Positions 19,079 to 31,400 of a stretch of 64,000 bases of DNA are shown here, piece by piece. Numbering within the stretch: position 1 is the stretch's first letter; every line of letters begins with the position of its first letter. The position numbers and the translations under genes are program-made. This DNA comes from Streptomyces fodineus (GTDB lineage Bacteria; Actinomycetota; Actinomycetes; Streptomycetales; Streptomycetaceae), in the NCBI RefSeq assembly GCF_001735805.1, contig NZ_CP017248.1, positions 1,736,001 to 1,800,000 of the forward strand, given 5' to 3'. The notes under the pieces are model-generated. The model was not told the origin of the DNA. It saw only the letters and a program-made list of their open reading frames with translations, and did no database searches.

Positions 19079-22000
19079 CCGGATCAGGGATTCCGCGTCC
19101 ATGTCGTCGATCGACTCGGTGTCCCCGGCGTCCGTGGTCGCCTCGGGCGCGTCGTGTTCGGCCAGTTCGCGCAGGGTGTCGAGCAGTCCGGCCCTGCGCA
19201 GCCGGTCGAGGGGGATCGAGGCGATCAGCGCGCGGATCTGGTCCTCCTCGGACCGCGGTTCCACGGCGGAGTCGGGGACGAGTTCCGGCACAAGGTGGCG
19301 GGCGATGGCCGCCGGGGTGGGGTGGTCGAAGACGAGGGTGGCGGGCAGCCGTACGCCGGTGGCCTGGCCGAGCCGGTTACGCAACTCGACCGCGCTCAAC
19401 GAGTCGAATCCGAGCTCCTTGAACGCACGCTCCGGGTCGACCGATGCGGCCGAGGCATGGCCGAGCACGGCCGCCACCTGCGCCTGAACCACCTCCAGCA
19501 CAATCCGCTCACGATCCGCCTCCGGCACCCCGGCCAGCCGCTGCGCCAACCCGGCAACACCCACCCCCGCCACCCGGGACGGCATCCGCACCAACCCCCG
19601 CAACAACGGCGGCAACATCCCCGCCCGCGCCTGCGCACGCAAGGCCCCCGTCTGCAACAGCACCGGAGCCACCACGGCCGCATCCACCCCCAGCGACCGA
19701 TCGAACAACGCGAGCCCCGTCTCCGCGGTGAGCGGGCTCATGCCCATCCGCTCCAAGCGAGCCAGCTCGGCCTCATCCAGCCGCGCCGCCATACCCGCGG
19801 TGTCCGACCACAGACCCCACGCCAGCGACACAGCCGGAAGACCCGCCGCCCGACGAAGCCCCGCCAGGGCATCCAACGAAGCATTCGCCGCCGCGTAGTT
19901 ACCCTGACCCGGACTCCCGATGAGCGCGGAGACCGAGGAGAACAGCACGAACGCCGACAGGTCCGCATCAGCGGTCAGCTCGTGCAGATGCCAGGCCGCA
20001 TCCAGCTTCGGCCGCATCACCCGCTCGACCTGCTCGGGCGTCAAAGACTCGATCACACCGTCATCCAGCACACCGGCCGCATGCACCACCGCCGTCAGCG
20101 GACGCTCCACCGAGCCGAGTACAGCGGCCAGCTGATCACGATCGGACACGTCACAGGCGACGACCCTCACACGGCACCCCAGGGCCTCCAGCTCCGCCAC
20201 CAACTCCGTGGCCCCGTCAGCCTCCAGACCACGCCGACTGAGCAGCAACAGGTCGCGCGCTGCGTGCGCGGTCACGAGGTGCCGGGCGAACAACGCCCCC
20301 AGGCCACCCGTGCCGCCCGTGACCACGATCGTGCCCTCCGGGTCGAGGGGCGCCGGCACGGTCAGCACGACCTTGCCGACGTTGTGGCCCTCCCTCAGGT
20401 GGCGCAGCGCCTCGCGGCCCTCCCGGACCTCCCAGGTCCGGATCGGCGCGAACTGCAGCGCCCCCTGCCGGAACAGGGCCACGATCTCGGACAGCAGCTC
20501 TCCCAGCCGCTGCGGCCCCGCCTCCCACAGGTCGAACGCGCGGTACGCGACGCCCGGCCGCTGCGCCGCGATCGCCGCCGCGTCCCGGATGTCGGCCTTG
20601 CCCATCTCCACGAACCGTCCACCGCGCGGCAGCAGATCCAGTGAGGCGTCGACGAACTCTCCCGTCAGGGAGTTGAGTACGACGTCCACCCCGGAGCCGC
20701 CCGTGACGTCCAGGAAGGTCTCCCGGAATCCCGGTTCCCGCGAGGAGGCGATGTGGTCCTCCGGCACACCCGAGGCCCACACCACGTCCCACTTGGACGG
20801 GCCGGCCGTGGCGAACACCTCCGCGCCGAGGTGCCGCGCGATCTGCACGGCCGCCATGCCCACACCACCGGCGGCGGCGTGCACCAGCACCCGCTCCCCC
20901 GCGCGCAGCCCGGCCAGGTCGACCAGTCCGTAGTAGGCGGTCGCGTAGGCCACCGGCACGGACGCCGCCTGGGTGAACGTCCATTCGTCCGGCATCCGGG
21001 CGAGCAGAGCCCGGTGGGCCACGGCCAGCGGGCCGAACGAGTCCATCACGATGCCGAAGACCCGGTCGCCGGGGGCGAGGTCGGTGATACCCGAGCCGAC
21101 CTCCAGCACCACGCCGGCCGCCTCGGCGCCCAGGGGTACGTCCTCGGGGTACAGGCCCAGGGCGATCAGTACGTCGCGGAAGTTCACGCCCGCCGCGCGT
21201 ACCCCGATCCGCACCTCGTCGGCGGCCAGCGCGCGACGGGCGTCGCAGGACGCGAGCTCCACGTCGTCCAGGGAGCCCTTGCGGGTGACGGTCAGGTGCC
21301 ACGCCTGGTCGGCCGGGGCGGCGGACGCGCTCAGGCGCGGCGCGAACACCTGCTCCCCGCGCACGGCGAGCTGGGGCTCATCCCCGTCGAGCAGCGCACC
21401 CCAGTCCGGCTCGTCGCCGTCCCCGTCTAGGTCTAGGTCTAGGTCTACGAGGAGGAAGCGGTCGGGGTGCTCGGACTGGGCGCTGCGCAGCAGGCCCCAC
21501 ACCGCCGCCTGGGCGATGTCGGGGGTCTCACCGACGACGGAGACCGCTCCCCGAGTCATCACGACCAGCCGGGCCTCACCCAGCAGTTCACTGGCCAGCC
21601 ACCGCTGCACCAGGGCCAGCGCCTCCGCGGCGGCCCGCCTGGCGCCCTCGGCCACGTCTCGCTCCGGGGTGTCGACGGCGGCGATCACCAGCTCTGGCGT
21701 CGGGCCGCCGTCGGCGATGGCCTTCTCCAACGCGGCCAGGTCCGGGAACCGCTCACCCGTGACGGCCGATCCGCCCAGCACCGCCATCCGGACGGACCGA
21801 CCCGCACCGACCGTGACCGGCGTCCAGTCGAGCCGATGGATCGGCTGTCCACCGCCGCGGCGCAGGCGCTCCAGCTGGGCGGGGTCCACCGGACGCATGT
21901 CCAGCCGGGCCAGGCTCAGCACCGGTTCGCCCTGCTCGCCGACGACGTCGAGGCCGAAGGCGGTGTCGTCTACCCGGCGCATGCGGACCCGCACCCGGGA

Positions 22001-25000
22001 CAGACCGCTGCGCCCGAGGCGCACCCCCGACCAGGAGAAGGGCAGGAACGCCGTGTCCCTCGGCCCGTCCTGGAGCAGACCCGAGTGCAGGGAGGCGTCG
22101 AAGAGTGCCGGGTGGATAGCGAAGCCCTCACCACCGGTGTCGCCGGGCAGAGCGACATCGGCGAACACCACATCACCCACACGCCACGCCGCACGCACCC
22201 CCTGGAAGGCCGGCCCGTAATCGAACCCCAGGTCCGCCATCCCCGCATACAGCTCGCCCGCGCTCATCTCCACGCCCTCGACAGGCGGCCACTGCACCGG
22301 AACCCACGACGACACCGGCACCGCATCCTCCGCAGCCAGCCAGCCACGCGCATGACACACCATCTCGCCATCGCCATCGCCATCGCTGCCTCCGGCCCCG
22401 GGGCGGGCAAAGACCGCCACCTCACGGCGACCGTCCTCACCCACGCCACCCACAGTGACCCGCAGCTGAACGCTCTCCCCCACCTCCAACAGCAGCGGCG
22501 CCTCCATCACCAACTCATCCACCACCGGCACACCCACCCGACCACCGGCCACCGACGCCAACTCCACCCACGCCGTACCAGGGACAATCACCACACCCAG
22601 CACCACGTGATCCCGCAACCACGACTGCACATCCGTGGACACACGACCCGTGAACACCCACTCATCACGGTCACCCACCTGCACCGCCGCCGCGAGAATC
22701 GGATGCTCCACCCGATCCAGACCCGCCGCCGCGACATCACCGGCCCGCACCGCCGGCATCAACCAGTAGTTCTCCCGCTGGAAGGCATACGTCGGCAGAT
22801 CCACCCGCCTCGCGCCCGCCCCCGCATACACCGCCTCCCAGTCGACCACGACACCCGCGGTATGTGCGCGGCCCAGGAAGCCGGCGAACGACTCTCGCTC
22901 ACCGTGCTTGGCGCGCAGTGCGGGCACGAACGCCGCCTCGGCCTCGTTTTCCTCCACGCACTGCCGGGCCATCGCGGTCAGCACCGCATCCGGACCCAAC
23001 TCCAGGAACCGGCGAACCCCCAGCTCCCACAACGTGCCCACACCATCGGCAAAACGCACCGCCTGCCGCACATGCCGCACCCAATAGTCCGCACCGAAGG
23101 CGGACACGACCTCACCGGACACATTCGACACGACCGGGATCCGCGGCTCGGCATACCTCAGCCCCTCCGCAACCGTACGAAACTCATCGAGCATCGGCTC
23201 CATACGAGGCGAATGGAACGCGTGCGAGACCCGCAACCGCGTCGTCTTACGCCCCTCCCACCGCGGCAACCACTCCCCGACCGCATCCTCATCACCCGAC
23301 ACCACCACCGCCAACGGCCCATTGACCGCAGCGATCTCCAAACGGCCCCCGAACCCGGCCAGAGACTCCGCCACCTCGGCCTCACCAGCCTGCACGGCAA
23401 CCATCGCCCCACCAGCAGGCAGCGCACCCATCAACCGGCCACGCGCCACCACCAGCTCAGCCGCATCCGCCAGCGACAACACACCCGCCACATGCGCCGC
23501 AGCAATCTCACCGACCGAATGCCCGATCAGATAATCGGCACACACACCCAGCGACTCCGCCAGCCGGAACAACGCCACCTCAACCGCGAACAACGCAACC
23601 TGCGTGAACTCAGTCGAGTCCAACACACCCTCGTCCGAAGCGAGCAGCTCACGCAGCGAACGCCCCAGTCGCGGATCGACCTCCGCACACACCTCACTCA
23701 AGGCCTGATCGAACACCGGAAACGCCCCGGCCAACTCCAGCCCCATACCCGCACGCTGAGACCCCTGACCGGTGAACAAGAACGCCGACTTACCCGCAAC
23801 AGCCGACTCACCGACCGCCACCTCACCCAAGCGCGCCAGAAGCTCATCCCGATCGCGGGCCACGACAACCGCCCGCCGCTCCAGCAACGCCCGCGACACC
23901 GCCAGCGAATACGCCGTATCCACCACCGACACACCCGGCCGGGACGTCAGATGGGACCGCAACCGCTCCGCCTGCGCCCGCAAGGCCGTGTCCGTCCGCG
24001 CCGACACGACGAACGGCAGCGGGGCCGACGGTTCGGTCCGCTCGTCCGGCACCGGTTCCTCGGCCGGTGCCTCCTCCACGATGATGTGGGTGTTGGTGCC
24101 GCTCACGCCGAACGACGAGACACCCGCACGCCGCGGACGACCGTCCGAAGTCCACTCCCGGGCCCGGGTCAGCAGCTCGACCCGGCCGGACTCCCAATTC
24201 ACATGCGGCGAAGGCTCGTTCGCGTGGAGGGTCGGCGGCAGCACCCCGTGCCGCATCGCCATCACCATCTTGATCACACCCGCCACACCGGCGGCAGCCG
24301 ACGTATGACCGATGTTCGACTTGATCGACCCCAGCCACAGGGGATCCCCGTCCCGCTCCCGGCCGTAGGTCGCCAGCAACGCCTGCGCCTCGATCGGGTC
24401 GCCGAGGACGGTGCCGGTGCCGTGGCCCTCGACCGCGTCCACATCGGAGGGACGCAGTCCGGCGCTCGCCAGCGCCTGCCGGATCACCCGCTCCTGGGAC
24501 GGCCCATTCGGCGCCGTAAGACCGTTACTCGCACCGTCCTGGTTCACCGCGCTGCCCCGGATCAGACCCAGGATGCGCCGTCCGTTGCGCTTGGCATCCG
24601 ACAGCCGCTCCAGTACGACCAGGCCCAGACCGTCGGCGAAACCCGTCCCGTCCGCCGACGCCGAGTACGCCTTGCACCGGCCGTCGGGAGCCAGGCCGCG
24701 CTGGCGGCTGAACTCCCGCAGCATGAACGGGCTGGGCATGAGGGTCACGCCGCCGGCGAGGGCAAGCGAGCACTCGCCCGCCCGCAGAGCCTGCGCTGCC
24801 AGGTGGAGGGTCACGCCGGAGGAGGAGCAGGCCGTGTCCACGGACACCGCAGGGCCCTCCAGGCCGAACAGGTAGGAGATGCGGCCGGAGGAGACGCTGC
24901 CCGAGCCGCCCGTGAGCTGGAAGCCCTCCAGCTGGGGCAGGCTCTTGTCCGGTCCCACGCCGTAGTCGGTGACGCTGAGACCGCAGTAGACGCCGGTGTC

Positions 25001-25456
25001 GCTGCCCCGCAGCGCGGACGCGTCGATGCGGGCGTGCTCGAAGGCCTCCCAGGCCGCCTCCAGCAGGAGGCGCTGCTGCGGGTCCATCGCCAGCGCCTCG
25101 CGGGGGCTGATCCCGAAGAATTCCGCGTCGAACTCCCCGATCCGCTCCAGGAAGCCGCCGCCCTGGGCGTAGATCTTCCCGGGCTGGTCCGGGTCGGGGT
25201 CGTAGAGCCGCTCCAAGTCCCAGCCACGGTCGGTGGGGAGTCCGCTGATGGCGTCACGGCCTGCGGCCACCAACTCCCACAGCTCCTCCGGCGAGGTCAC
25301 CCCGCCCGGGTAGCGGCAGCTCATGCCGATGATCGCCAGTGGTTCGGCCGCCCGGGACTCGGCCTCTTCGAGCTGGGCCCGGGTCTCGTTGAGTTCGAGC
25401 GCCACTTTCTTGAGGTAGCGGACGAGCTTTTCCTGCTGATCGATGTTCTCCGTCAT
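19055..25456 (-). CDS. Type I PKS gene E: one fully reducing malonyl module
   Basis: A single module (2,133 aa) adding one acetate unit and reducing the beta-carbon to CH2. Order: coiled-coil docking (1-40), KS (Cys210 in DTACSSS), AT (Ser647 in GHSVGE, HAFH, malonyl type), DH (about 915-1155, HxxxGxxxxP present), ER (about 1405-1705, [14 protein letters not shown] site), KR (about 1705-1890, GGTGGLG and LDD, B-type), ACP (Ser2019). The C-terminus ends [12 protein letters not shown], a docking end unlike those of genes C and D. ATG 25456 is chosen over the upstream in-frame ATG 25492 because GGGGG lies just before it and the frame then begins with the usual docking peptide. It starts 13 nt after the gene D stop. 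Gene F follows after a repeat-filled 133-nt gap. Confidence 0.96.
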   Translation of the reverse strand: MTENIDQQEKLVRYLKKVALELNETRAQLEEAESRAAEPLAIIGMSCRYPGGVTSPEELWELVAAGRDAISGLPTDRGWDLERLYDPDPDQPGKIYAQGGGFLERIGEFDAEFFGISPREALAMDPQQRLLLEAAWEAFEHARIDASALRGSDTGVYCGLSVTDYGVGPDKSLPQLEGFQLTGGSGSVSSGRISYLFGLEGPAVSVDTACSSSGVTLHLAAQALRAGECSLALAGGVTLMPSPFMLREFSRQRGLAPDGRCKAYSASADGTGFADGLGLVVLERLSDAKRNGRRILGLIRGSAVNQDGASNGLTAPNGPSQERVIRQALASAGLRPSDVDAVEGHGTGTVLGDPIEAQALLATYGRERDGDPLWLGSIKSNIGHTSAAAGVAGVIKMVMAMRHGVLPPTLHANEPSPHVNWESGRVELLTRAREWTSDGRPRRAGVSSFGVSGTNTHIIVEEAPAEEPVPDERTEPSAPLPFVVSARTDTALRAQAERLRSHLTSRPGVSVVDTAYSLAVSRALLERRAVVVARDRDELLARLGEVAVGESAVAGKSAFLFTGQGSQRAGMGLELAGAFPVFDQALSEVCAEVDPRLGRSLRELLASDEGVLDSTEFTQVALFAVEVALFRLAESLGVCADYLIGHSVGEIAAAHVAGVLSLADAAELVVARGRLMGALPAGGAMVAVQAGEAEVAESLAGFGGRLEIAAVNGPLAVVVSGDEDAVGEWLPRWEGRKTTRLRVSHAFHSPRMEPMLDEFRTVAEGLRYAEPRIPVVSNVSGEVVSAFGADYWVRHVRQAVRFADGVGTLWELGVRRFLELGPDAVLTAMARQCVEENEAEAAFVPALRAKHGERESFAGFLGRAHTAGVVVDWEAVYAGAGARRVDLPTYAFQRENYWLMPAVRAGDVAAAGLDRVEHPILAAAVQVGDRDEWVFTGRVSTDVQSWLRDHVVLGVVIVPGTAWVELASVAGGRVGVPVVDELVMEAPLLLEVGESVQLRVTVGGVGEDGRREVAVFARPGAGGSDGDGDGEMVCHARGWLAAEDAVPVSSWVPVQWPPVEGVEMSAGELYAGMADLGFDYGPAFQGVRAAWRVGDVVFADVALPGDTGGEGFAIHPALFDASLHSGLLQDGPRDTAFLPFSWSGVRLGRSGLSRVRVRMRRVDDTAFGLDVVGEQGEPVLSLARLDMRPVDPAQLERLRRGGGQPIHRLDWTPVTVGAGRSVRMAVLGGSAVTGERFPDLAALEKAIADGGPTPELVIAAVDTPERDVAEGARRAAAEALALVQRWLASELLGEARLVVMTRGAVSVVGETPDIAQAAVWGLLRSAQSEHPDRFLLVDLDLDLDGDGDEPDWGALLDGDEPQLAVRGEQVFAPRLSASAAPADQAWHLTVTRKGSLDDVELASCDARRALAADEVRIGVRAAGVNFRDVLIALGLYPEDVPLGAEAAGVVLEVGSGITDLAPGDRVFGIVMDSFGPLAVAHRALLARMPDEWTFTQAASVPVAYATAYYGLVDLAGLRAGERVLVHAAAGGVGMAAVQIARHLGAEVFATAGPSKWDVVWASGVPEDHIASSREPGFRETFLDVTGGSGVDVVLNSLTGEFVDASLDLLPRGGRFVEMGKADIRDAAAIAAQRPGVAYRAFDLWEAGPQRLGELLSEIVALFRQGALQFAPIRTWEVREGREALRHLREGHNVGKVVLTVPAPLDPEGTIVVTGGTGGLGALFARHLVTAHAARDLLLLSRRGLEADGATELVAELEALGCRVRVVACDVSDRDQLAAVLGSVERPLTAVVHAAGVLDDGVIESLTPEQVERVMRPKLDAAWHLHELTADADLSAFVLFSSVSALIGSPGQGNYAAANASLDALAGLRRAAGLPAVSLAWGLWSDTAGMAARLDEAELARLERMGMSPLTAETGLALFDRSLGVDAAVVAPVLLQTGALRAQARAGMLPPLLRGLVRMPSRVAGVGVAGLAQRLAGVPEADRERIVLEVVQAQVAAVLGHASAASVDPERAFKELGFDSLSAVELRNRLGQATGVRLPATLVFDHPTPAAIARHLVPELVPDSAVEPRSEEDQIRALIASIPLDRLRRAGLLDTLRELAEHDAPEATTDAGDTESIDDMDAESLIRMAEEDLA
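21425..21448. repeat. Hexanucleotide microrepeat in gene E, about four units
   Basis: GTCTAG occurs three times followed by GTCTAC. On the coding strand this gives alternating GAC and rare CTA Leu codons ([13 protein letters not shown]) in the ER/KR structural region. Gain or loss of whole units would keep the frame. Confidence 0.85.
22095..22860 (-). repeat. DH-region block nearly identical to gene D module 2
   Basis: This copy matches 27544-28309. I noticed only four base differences by eye over 766 bp, near 22207-22275. It covers most of the DH domain and the end of the preceding AT-DH linker. Confidence 0.82.
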
Positions 25457-25469
25457 CTCTGTGCCCCCG

Positions 25470-28400
25470 TCACTCGTCGCCCAAGTCGACATCGATCATC
25501 TGGAAGATCTCTTCCGCCGTGGTCGCGGCTTCGAGCCGCTCCCTGGTGCCCTGCCTCTTGTCGCCCTGGGCGCCATCGCCGGCGTCGGCGCTGATGCCGG
25601 CCAGCAAGGCACGCAGGCGCTTGGCCACGCGCTGCTGCTCCTCCACGGAGCTCGCGGCGAGCATGTCGCCGAGCTTCCCCACCTCTTGGTCGATGAGAGG
25701 TTCGGCCGGCTCCGCGCCGCCGAGCTCCGACAGCAGCAGGCCGGCGACCGCGGTCGGGGTGGGGTGGTCGAAGACGAGGGTGGCGGGCAGCCGTACGCCG
25801 GTGGCCTGGCCGAGCCGGTTACGCAACTCGACCGCGCTCAACGAGTCGAATCCGAGCTCCTTGAACGCACGCTCCGGGTCGACCGATGCGGCCGAGGCAT
25901 GGCCGAGCACGGCCGCCACCTGCGCCTGAACCACCTCCAGCACAATCCGCTCACGATCCGCCTCCGGCACCCCGGCCAGCCGCTGCGCCAACCCGGCAAC
26001 ACCCACCCCCGCCACCCGGGACGGCATCCGCACCAACCCCCGCAACAACGGCGGCAACATCCCCGCCCGCGCCTGCGCACGCAACGCCCCCGTCTGCAAC
26101 AGCACCGGAGCCACCACGGCCGCATCCACCTCCAGCGACCGGTCGAACAACGCGGGACCGGTCTCCGTGGTGAGCGCACTGATGCCCATCCGCTCAAGAC
26201 GGGCCAACTCCGCCTGTCCAAGCTGCGCCGCCATGCCGGCGGTGTCCGACCACAGACCCCACGCCAGCGAGACCGCAGGGAGACCCGCCGCCCGACGAAG
26301 CCCCGCCAGGGCATCCAACGAAGCATTCGCCGCCGCGTAGTTACCCTGACCCGGACTCCCGATGAGCGCGGAGACCGAGGAGAACAGCACGAACGCCGAC
26401 AGGTCCGCATCAGCGGTCAGCTCGTGCAGATGCCAGGCCGCATCCAGCTTCGGCCGCATCACCCGCTCGACCTGCTCGGGCGTCAAAGACTCGATCACAC
26501 CGTCATCCAGCACACCGGCCGCATGCACCACCGCCGTCAGCGGACGCTCCACCGAGCCGAGTACAGCGGCCAGCTGATCACGATCGGACACGTCACAGGC
26601 GACAACCCTCGCGCAGCACCCCAGGCCCTCCAGCTCCGCCACCAACCCGGCAGCCCCGTCAGCCTCCAGACCACGCCGACTCAGCAGCAGCAAATGCCGC
26701 ACGCCATGCACGGCGGCCAGATGTCGGGCGAACACCGCACCCAGACCACCCGTACCACCCGTGACCACCACCGTGCCCTCAGGATCAAGCACAGCCACCG
26801 ACCCACCGGACGAAGCACGCGACAACCTCGGCCCCAACAACCGGCCACCCCGCACGGCGAGTTGGGGCTCATCCGCACCCAGCACCACACCCCAGTCCGG
26901 CTCACCACCGTCGACGTCCACAAGCAGGAACCGACCGGGGTGCTCGGACTGCGCACTGCGCACCAAACCCCACACCGCCGCCTGAGCCACACCCGGACCC
27001 TCACCATCGACAGCGGACACCGCACCCCGCGTCACCACCACCAACCGCGCCTCACCCAGCACTTCACTGGCCAGCCACCGCTGCACCAGCTCCAGCGTCT
27101 CGACCACGGCCTTCCGGGCAGCTCCGGCCGGGTCCCCGTCCGGGGTGACGACCGAGGCCAGCACCAGCTCCGGCGCGGGGGCGCCGTCGGCCACGGCCCG
27201 TTCCACCTCGGCCAGATCACCGAGCACCGCAACACGCGCGGGGTCTGCTGCGCCGGCCGCGACCGGCGTCCAGTCGAGCCGATGGACCGGCTGTCCACCG
27301 CCGCCGCGCAGGCGCTCCAGCTGGGCGGGGTCGACCGGGCGCATGTCCAGGCGGCCGAGGCTCAGCACCGGCTCGCCCTGCTCGGACACCGCGTCCACGC
27401 GCAGAGTGGCATCACCCGAGGGCGAGATCCGTACGCGAACCCGCGACAGGCCCGTGCGCCCCACGCTCACCTTCGACCAGGAGAACGGCAGGATCGTCGC
27501 ACCGCCGCCCGAACCCTTCTCGGCAAACGCACTGTGCAGCGTCGCGTCGAAGAGTGCCGGGTGGATAGCGAAGCCCTCACCACCGGTGTCGCCGGGCAGA
27601 GCGACATCGGCGAACACCACATCACCCACACGCCACGCCGCACGCACCCCCTGGAAGGCCGGCCCATAGTCGAACCCCAGCTCCGCCATCCCCGCATACA
27701 GCTCGCCCGCGCTCATCTCCACACCCTCGACAGGCGGCCACTGCACCGGAACCCACGACGACACCGGCACCGCATCCTCCGCAGCCAGCCAGCCACGCGC
27801 ATGACACACCATCTCGCCATCGCCATCGCCATCGCTGCCTCCGGCCCCGGGGCGGGCAAAGACCGCCACCTCACGGCGACCGTCCTCACCCACGCCACCC
27901 ACAGTGACCCGCAGCTGAACGCTCTCCCCCACCTCCAACAGCAGCGGCGCCTCCATCACCAACTCATCCACCACCGGCACACCCACCCGACCACCGGCCA
28001 CCGACGCCAACTCCACCCACGCCGTACCAGGGACAATCACCACACCCAGCACCACGTGATCCCGCAACCACGACTGCACATCCGTGGACACACGACCCGT
28101 GAACACCCACTCATCACGGTCACCCACCTGCACCGCCGCCGCGAGAATCGGATGCTCCACCCGATCCAGACCCGCCGCCGCGACATCACCGGCCCGCACC
28201 GCCGGCATCAACCAGTAGTTCTCCCGCTGGAAGGCATACGTCGGCAGATCCACCCGCCTCGCGCCCGCCCCCGCATACACCGCCTCCCAGTCGACCACGA
28301 CACCCGCGGCGTGCGCCTGGCCGAGCGAGAGCATGAACCGTGGCAGGCCCCCCTTGTCCCGCTGCAGAGACCCGACCACCGCCACCCGGCCGACCGCGTC

Positions 28401-31400
28401 CAGCGCCTCGACGGTGTCCTCCACGGCCATGGTGAGCACGGGGTGGGGGGACATCTCGAGGAAGCATCCGGCGCCCTTGTCGATGAGCGCGCGGATCGCG
28501 GGCTCGAAGCCGACCTGGCTGCGCAGGTTCCGGTACCAGTACCCGGCGTCCATCGACGCGGTGTCGACGAGCGCACCGACCGCCGTGGAGTACACGGGGA
28601 TCGTTCCGGTCGTAGGCAGAACGGGTGCCAGAGCTTCCCGAAGCTCCGCCTCCAGTGCCTCGACCTGCGCGGTGTGCGATGCGTAGTCCACGCTGACGCG
28701 CCGGGCCCTGATGCCGTCCCGCTTGCAGACCGTCTGCACCTCGTCCAGCGCCTCGGGTTCACCCGCGACGACCACCGCTGCCGGGCCGTTCACCGCCGCC
28801 ACCGACACCCGACCCGCATACGAGGAGATCAGTTCCTCGGCCCGTTCCTTGGGCAGCGCGACCGACATCATCCCGCCATGCCCGGCCAGCCGGTCACGGA
28901 CCAACTGGCTACGCACCGCCACAACCCGCGCCGCATCCCGCAACGACAAACCACCCGCCACATACGCAGCAGCGATCTCACCCTGCGAGTGACCCACCAC
29001 CGCCGACGGCTCCACACCGAACGACCGCCACAACGCCGCCAGACTCACCATCACCGCGAACAACGCCGGCTGTACGACATCCACCCGCTCCAAAGACGGC
29101 GCACCCGGCACACCCCGCAGCACACCCTCCAGATCCCACTCCACAAACTCCGCCAGCGCCTCACCACAAGCGGCGATCTCAGCCGCGAACACCGGTGAGG
29201 AATCGATCAGTTCGACCGCCATGCCCTCCCACTGCGCCCCCTGCCCCGGGAACACGAACACCGGCTTCACCGTGGAGACGGCCCGGCCCTCGACAACCTG
29301 CGGCGACGGCTCACCCACCGCCAGCGCGGCCAGCCCGGACAGCAACTGGTCACGGTCGCCGGCCGCCACCACACCCCGGTACTCCAAGTGAGCCCGCGTG
29401 ACAGCCGCGGAGAAACCCAGATCGGCCGCAGACAACTCCGGCCGCGCCAGCACATGAACACGCAACCGGTCCGCCTGCGCCCGCAGCGCCGCCACCGTCC
29501 GCCCGGACACCGTCACCGGCACCACCGGCATCACAGCCGCCCCACGCCCCTCGGACGACTCCTCGACCGGCGCCTCCTCCAGGATGATGTGCGCGTTCGT
29601 ACCACTCACCCCGAACGACGACACACCCGCACGCCGCGGACGCCCCTCGACCGACCACTGACGGGCCTCGGTCAACAGCTCGACCTCACCCGACTCCCAG
29701 TCGATGTGCGGGGACGGCGCATCCACGTGCAAGGTCGGCGGCAGCACCCCGTGCCGCATCGCCATCACCATCTTGATCACACCCGCCACACCGGCAGCAG
29801 CAGACGTATGACCGATGTTCGACTTGATCGACCCCAGCCACAGCGGGCCGCCCTCCCGCTCCCGGCCATATGTCGCCAGCAAGGCCTGCGCCTCGATCGG
29901 GTCACCGAGCCTGGTGCCCGTGCCGTGGCCCTCGACGGCGTCCACCTCGGCCGGAGAGAGCTTGGCGTTGGCCAGCGCCTGCCGGATCACCCGCTCCTGG
30001 GACGGACCGTTCGGCGCCGTAAGCCCGTTGCTCGCACCGTCCTGGTTCACGGCGCTGCCCCGGATCAGACCCAGGATGCGCCGGCCCTTGCGCTGCGCGT
30101 CCGACAACCGCTCCAGTACGACCAGACCGAGGCCGTCGGAGAAACCGGTCCCGTCCGCCGACGCCGCGTACGCCTTGCAGCGGCCGTCGGGAGCCAGGCC
30201 GCGCTGACGGCTGAAGCCGATGAGCAGGTCCGGTGTGGCCATCAGCGAGATCCCGCCGACCAGGGCCATCTCGCACTCGCCCGCTCGCAGGGCCTGGGAC
30301 GCCAGGTGCAGGGCGACCGCCGAGGAGGAGCAGGCCGTGTCCACGGACACCGCAGGGCCCTCGAAGCCGAGCGTGTACGCGATGCGGCCGGAGACCACGC
30401 TCATCGTGGTGCCGGTGAGGTGGTAACCCGCGAGTTCGGGAACCATCGTGGCGTGGTAGCCGGAGGAGACGGTGCCGCAGAAGACTCCGGTGTTGCTGCC
30501 CCGCAGTGTCGTCGGGTCGATTCCGGCGTCCTCGAACGCCTCCCAGGACGCCTCCAGCAGCAGACGCTGCTGCGGATCCGTCGCCAGCGCCTCACGGGGG
30601 CTGATCCCGAAGAAGTCCGCGTCGAACTCACCGATGCGGTCGACGAAACCGCCGGCCCGCGTGTACACCGTCCCGTCCTGGTCGGGGTCGGGGTCGTAGA
30701 GCCGCTCCAGGTCCCAGCCCCGGTCGGCCGGGAACGGGCCCATGGCGTCACGGCCGGACGCCACCAGCTCCCACAGCTCCTCCGGCGAGGACACGCCACC
30801 GGGGAACCGGCAGCTCATGCCGACGATCGCCAGGGGCTCGCCGGTGTCCACGCGCCGCGACCGCGTCGCACGGGGACGACCGACCTCGATGTCCACCGTG
30901 ATCTGCGACACCAGCAGGCGTGCCACCGCTGCCGGGGTCGGGTGGTCGAAGATGAGCGTGGCGGGCAGCCGTACGCCGGTGGCCTGGGTGAGCCGGTTAC
31001 GCAGCTCGACGGCGCTCAACGAGTCGAAGCCGAGATCCTTGAACGCGCGCTCGGAGTCGACGGACGCGGTCGAGGCGTGGCCGAGGACACCCGCGACCTG
31101 GCCCAGCACCAGTTCGAGGGCGACCTGCTCGCGGTCCGCCTCGGGCACACCCGCCAAGCGCTGGGCGAGGATCCCAGCGGCCCCTGCACGGCGCGCCGGG
31201 AGAGGCGCCAGCCCGCGCAGTACCGCCGGGATGGTCCCGGCCTTGGCCTGGGCCCGCAGCACCCTGGTGTCCAGCCAGGCCGGCACCAGCAGCGCCGCAT
31301 CGGAGGCGAGGGCCTGGTCGAACAGACCCAGACCGAGCTCGGTCGTCAACGGCTTGGATCCCATGCGCTCCAGACGGGCCAACTCCGCCTGTCCAAGCTG

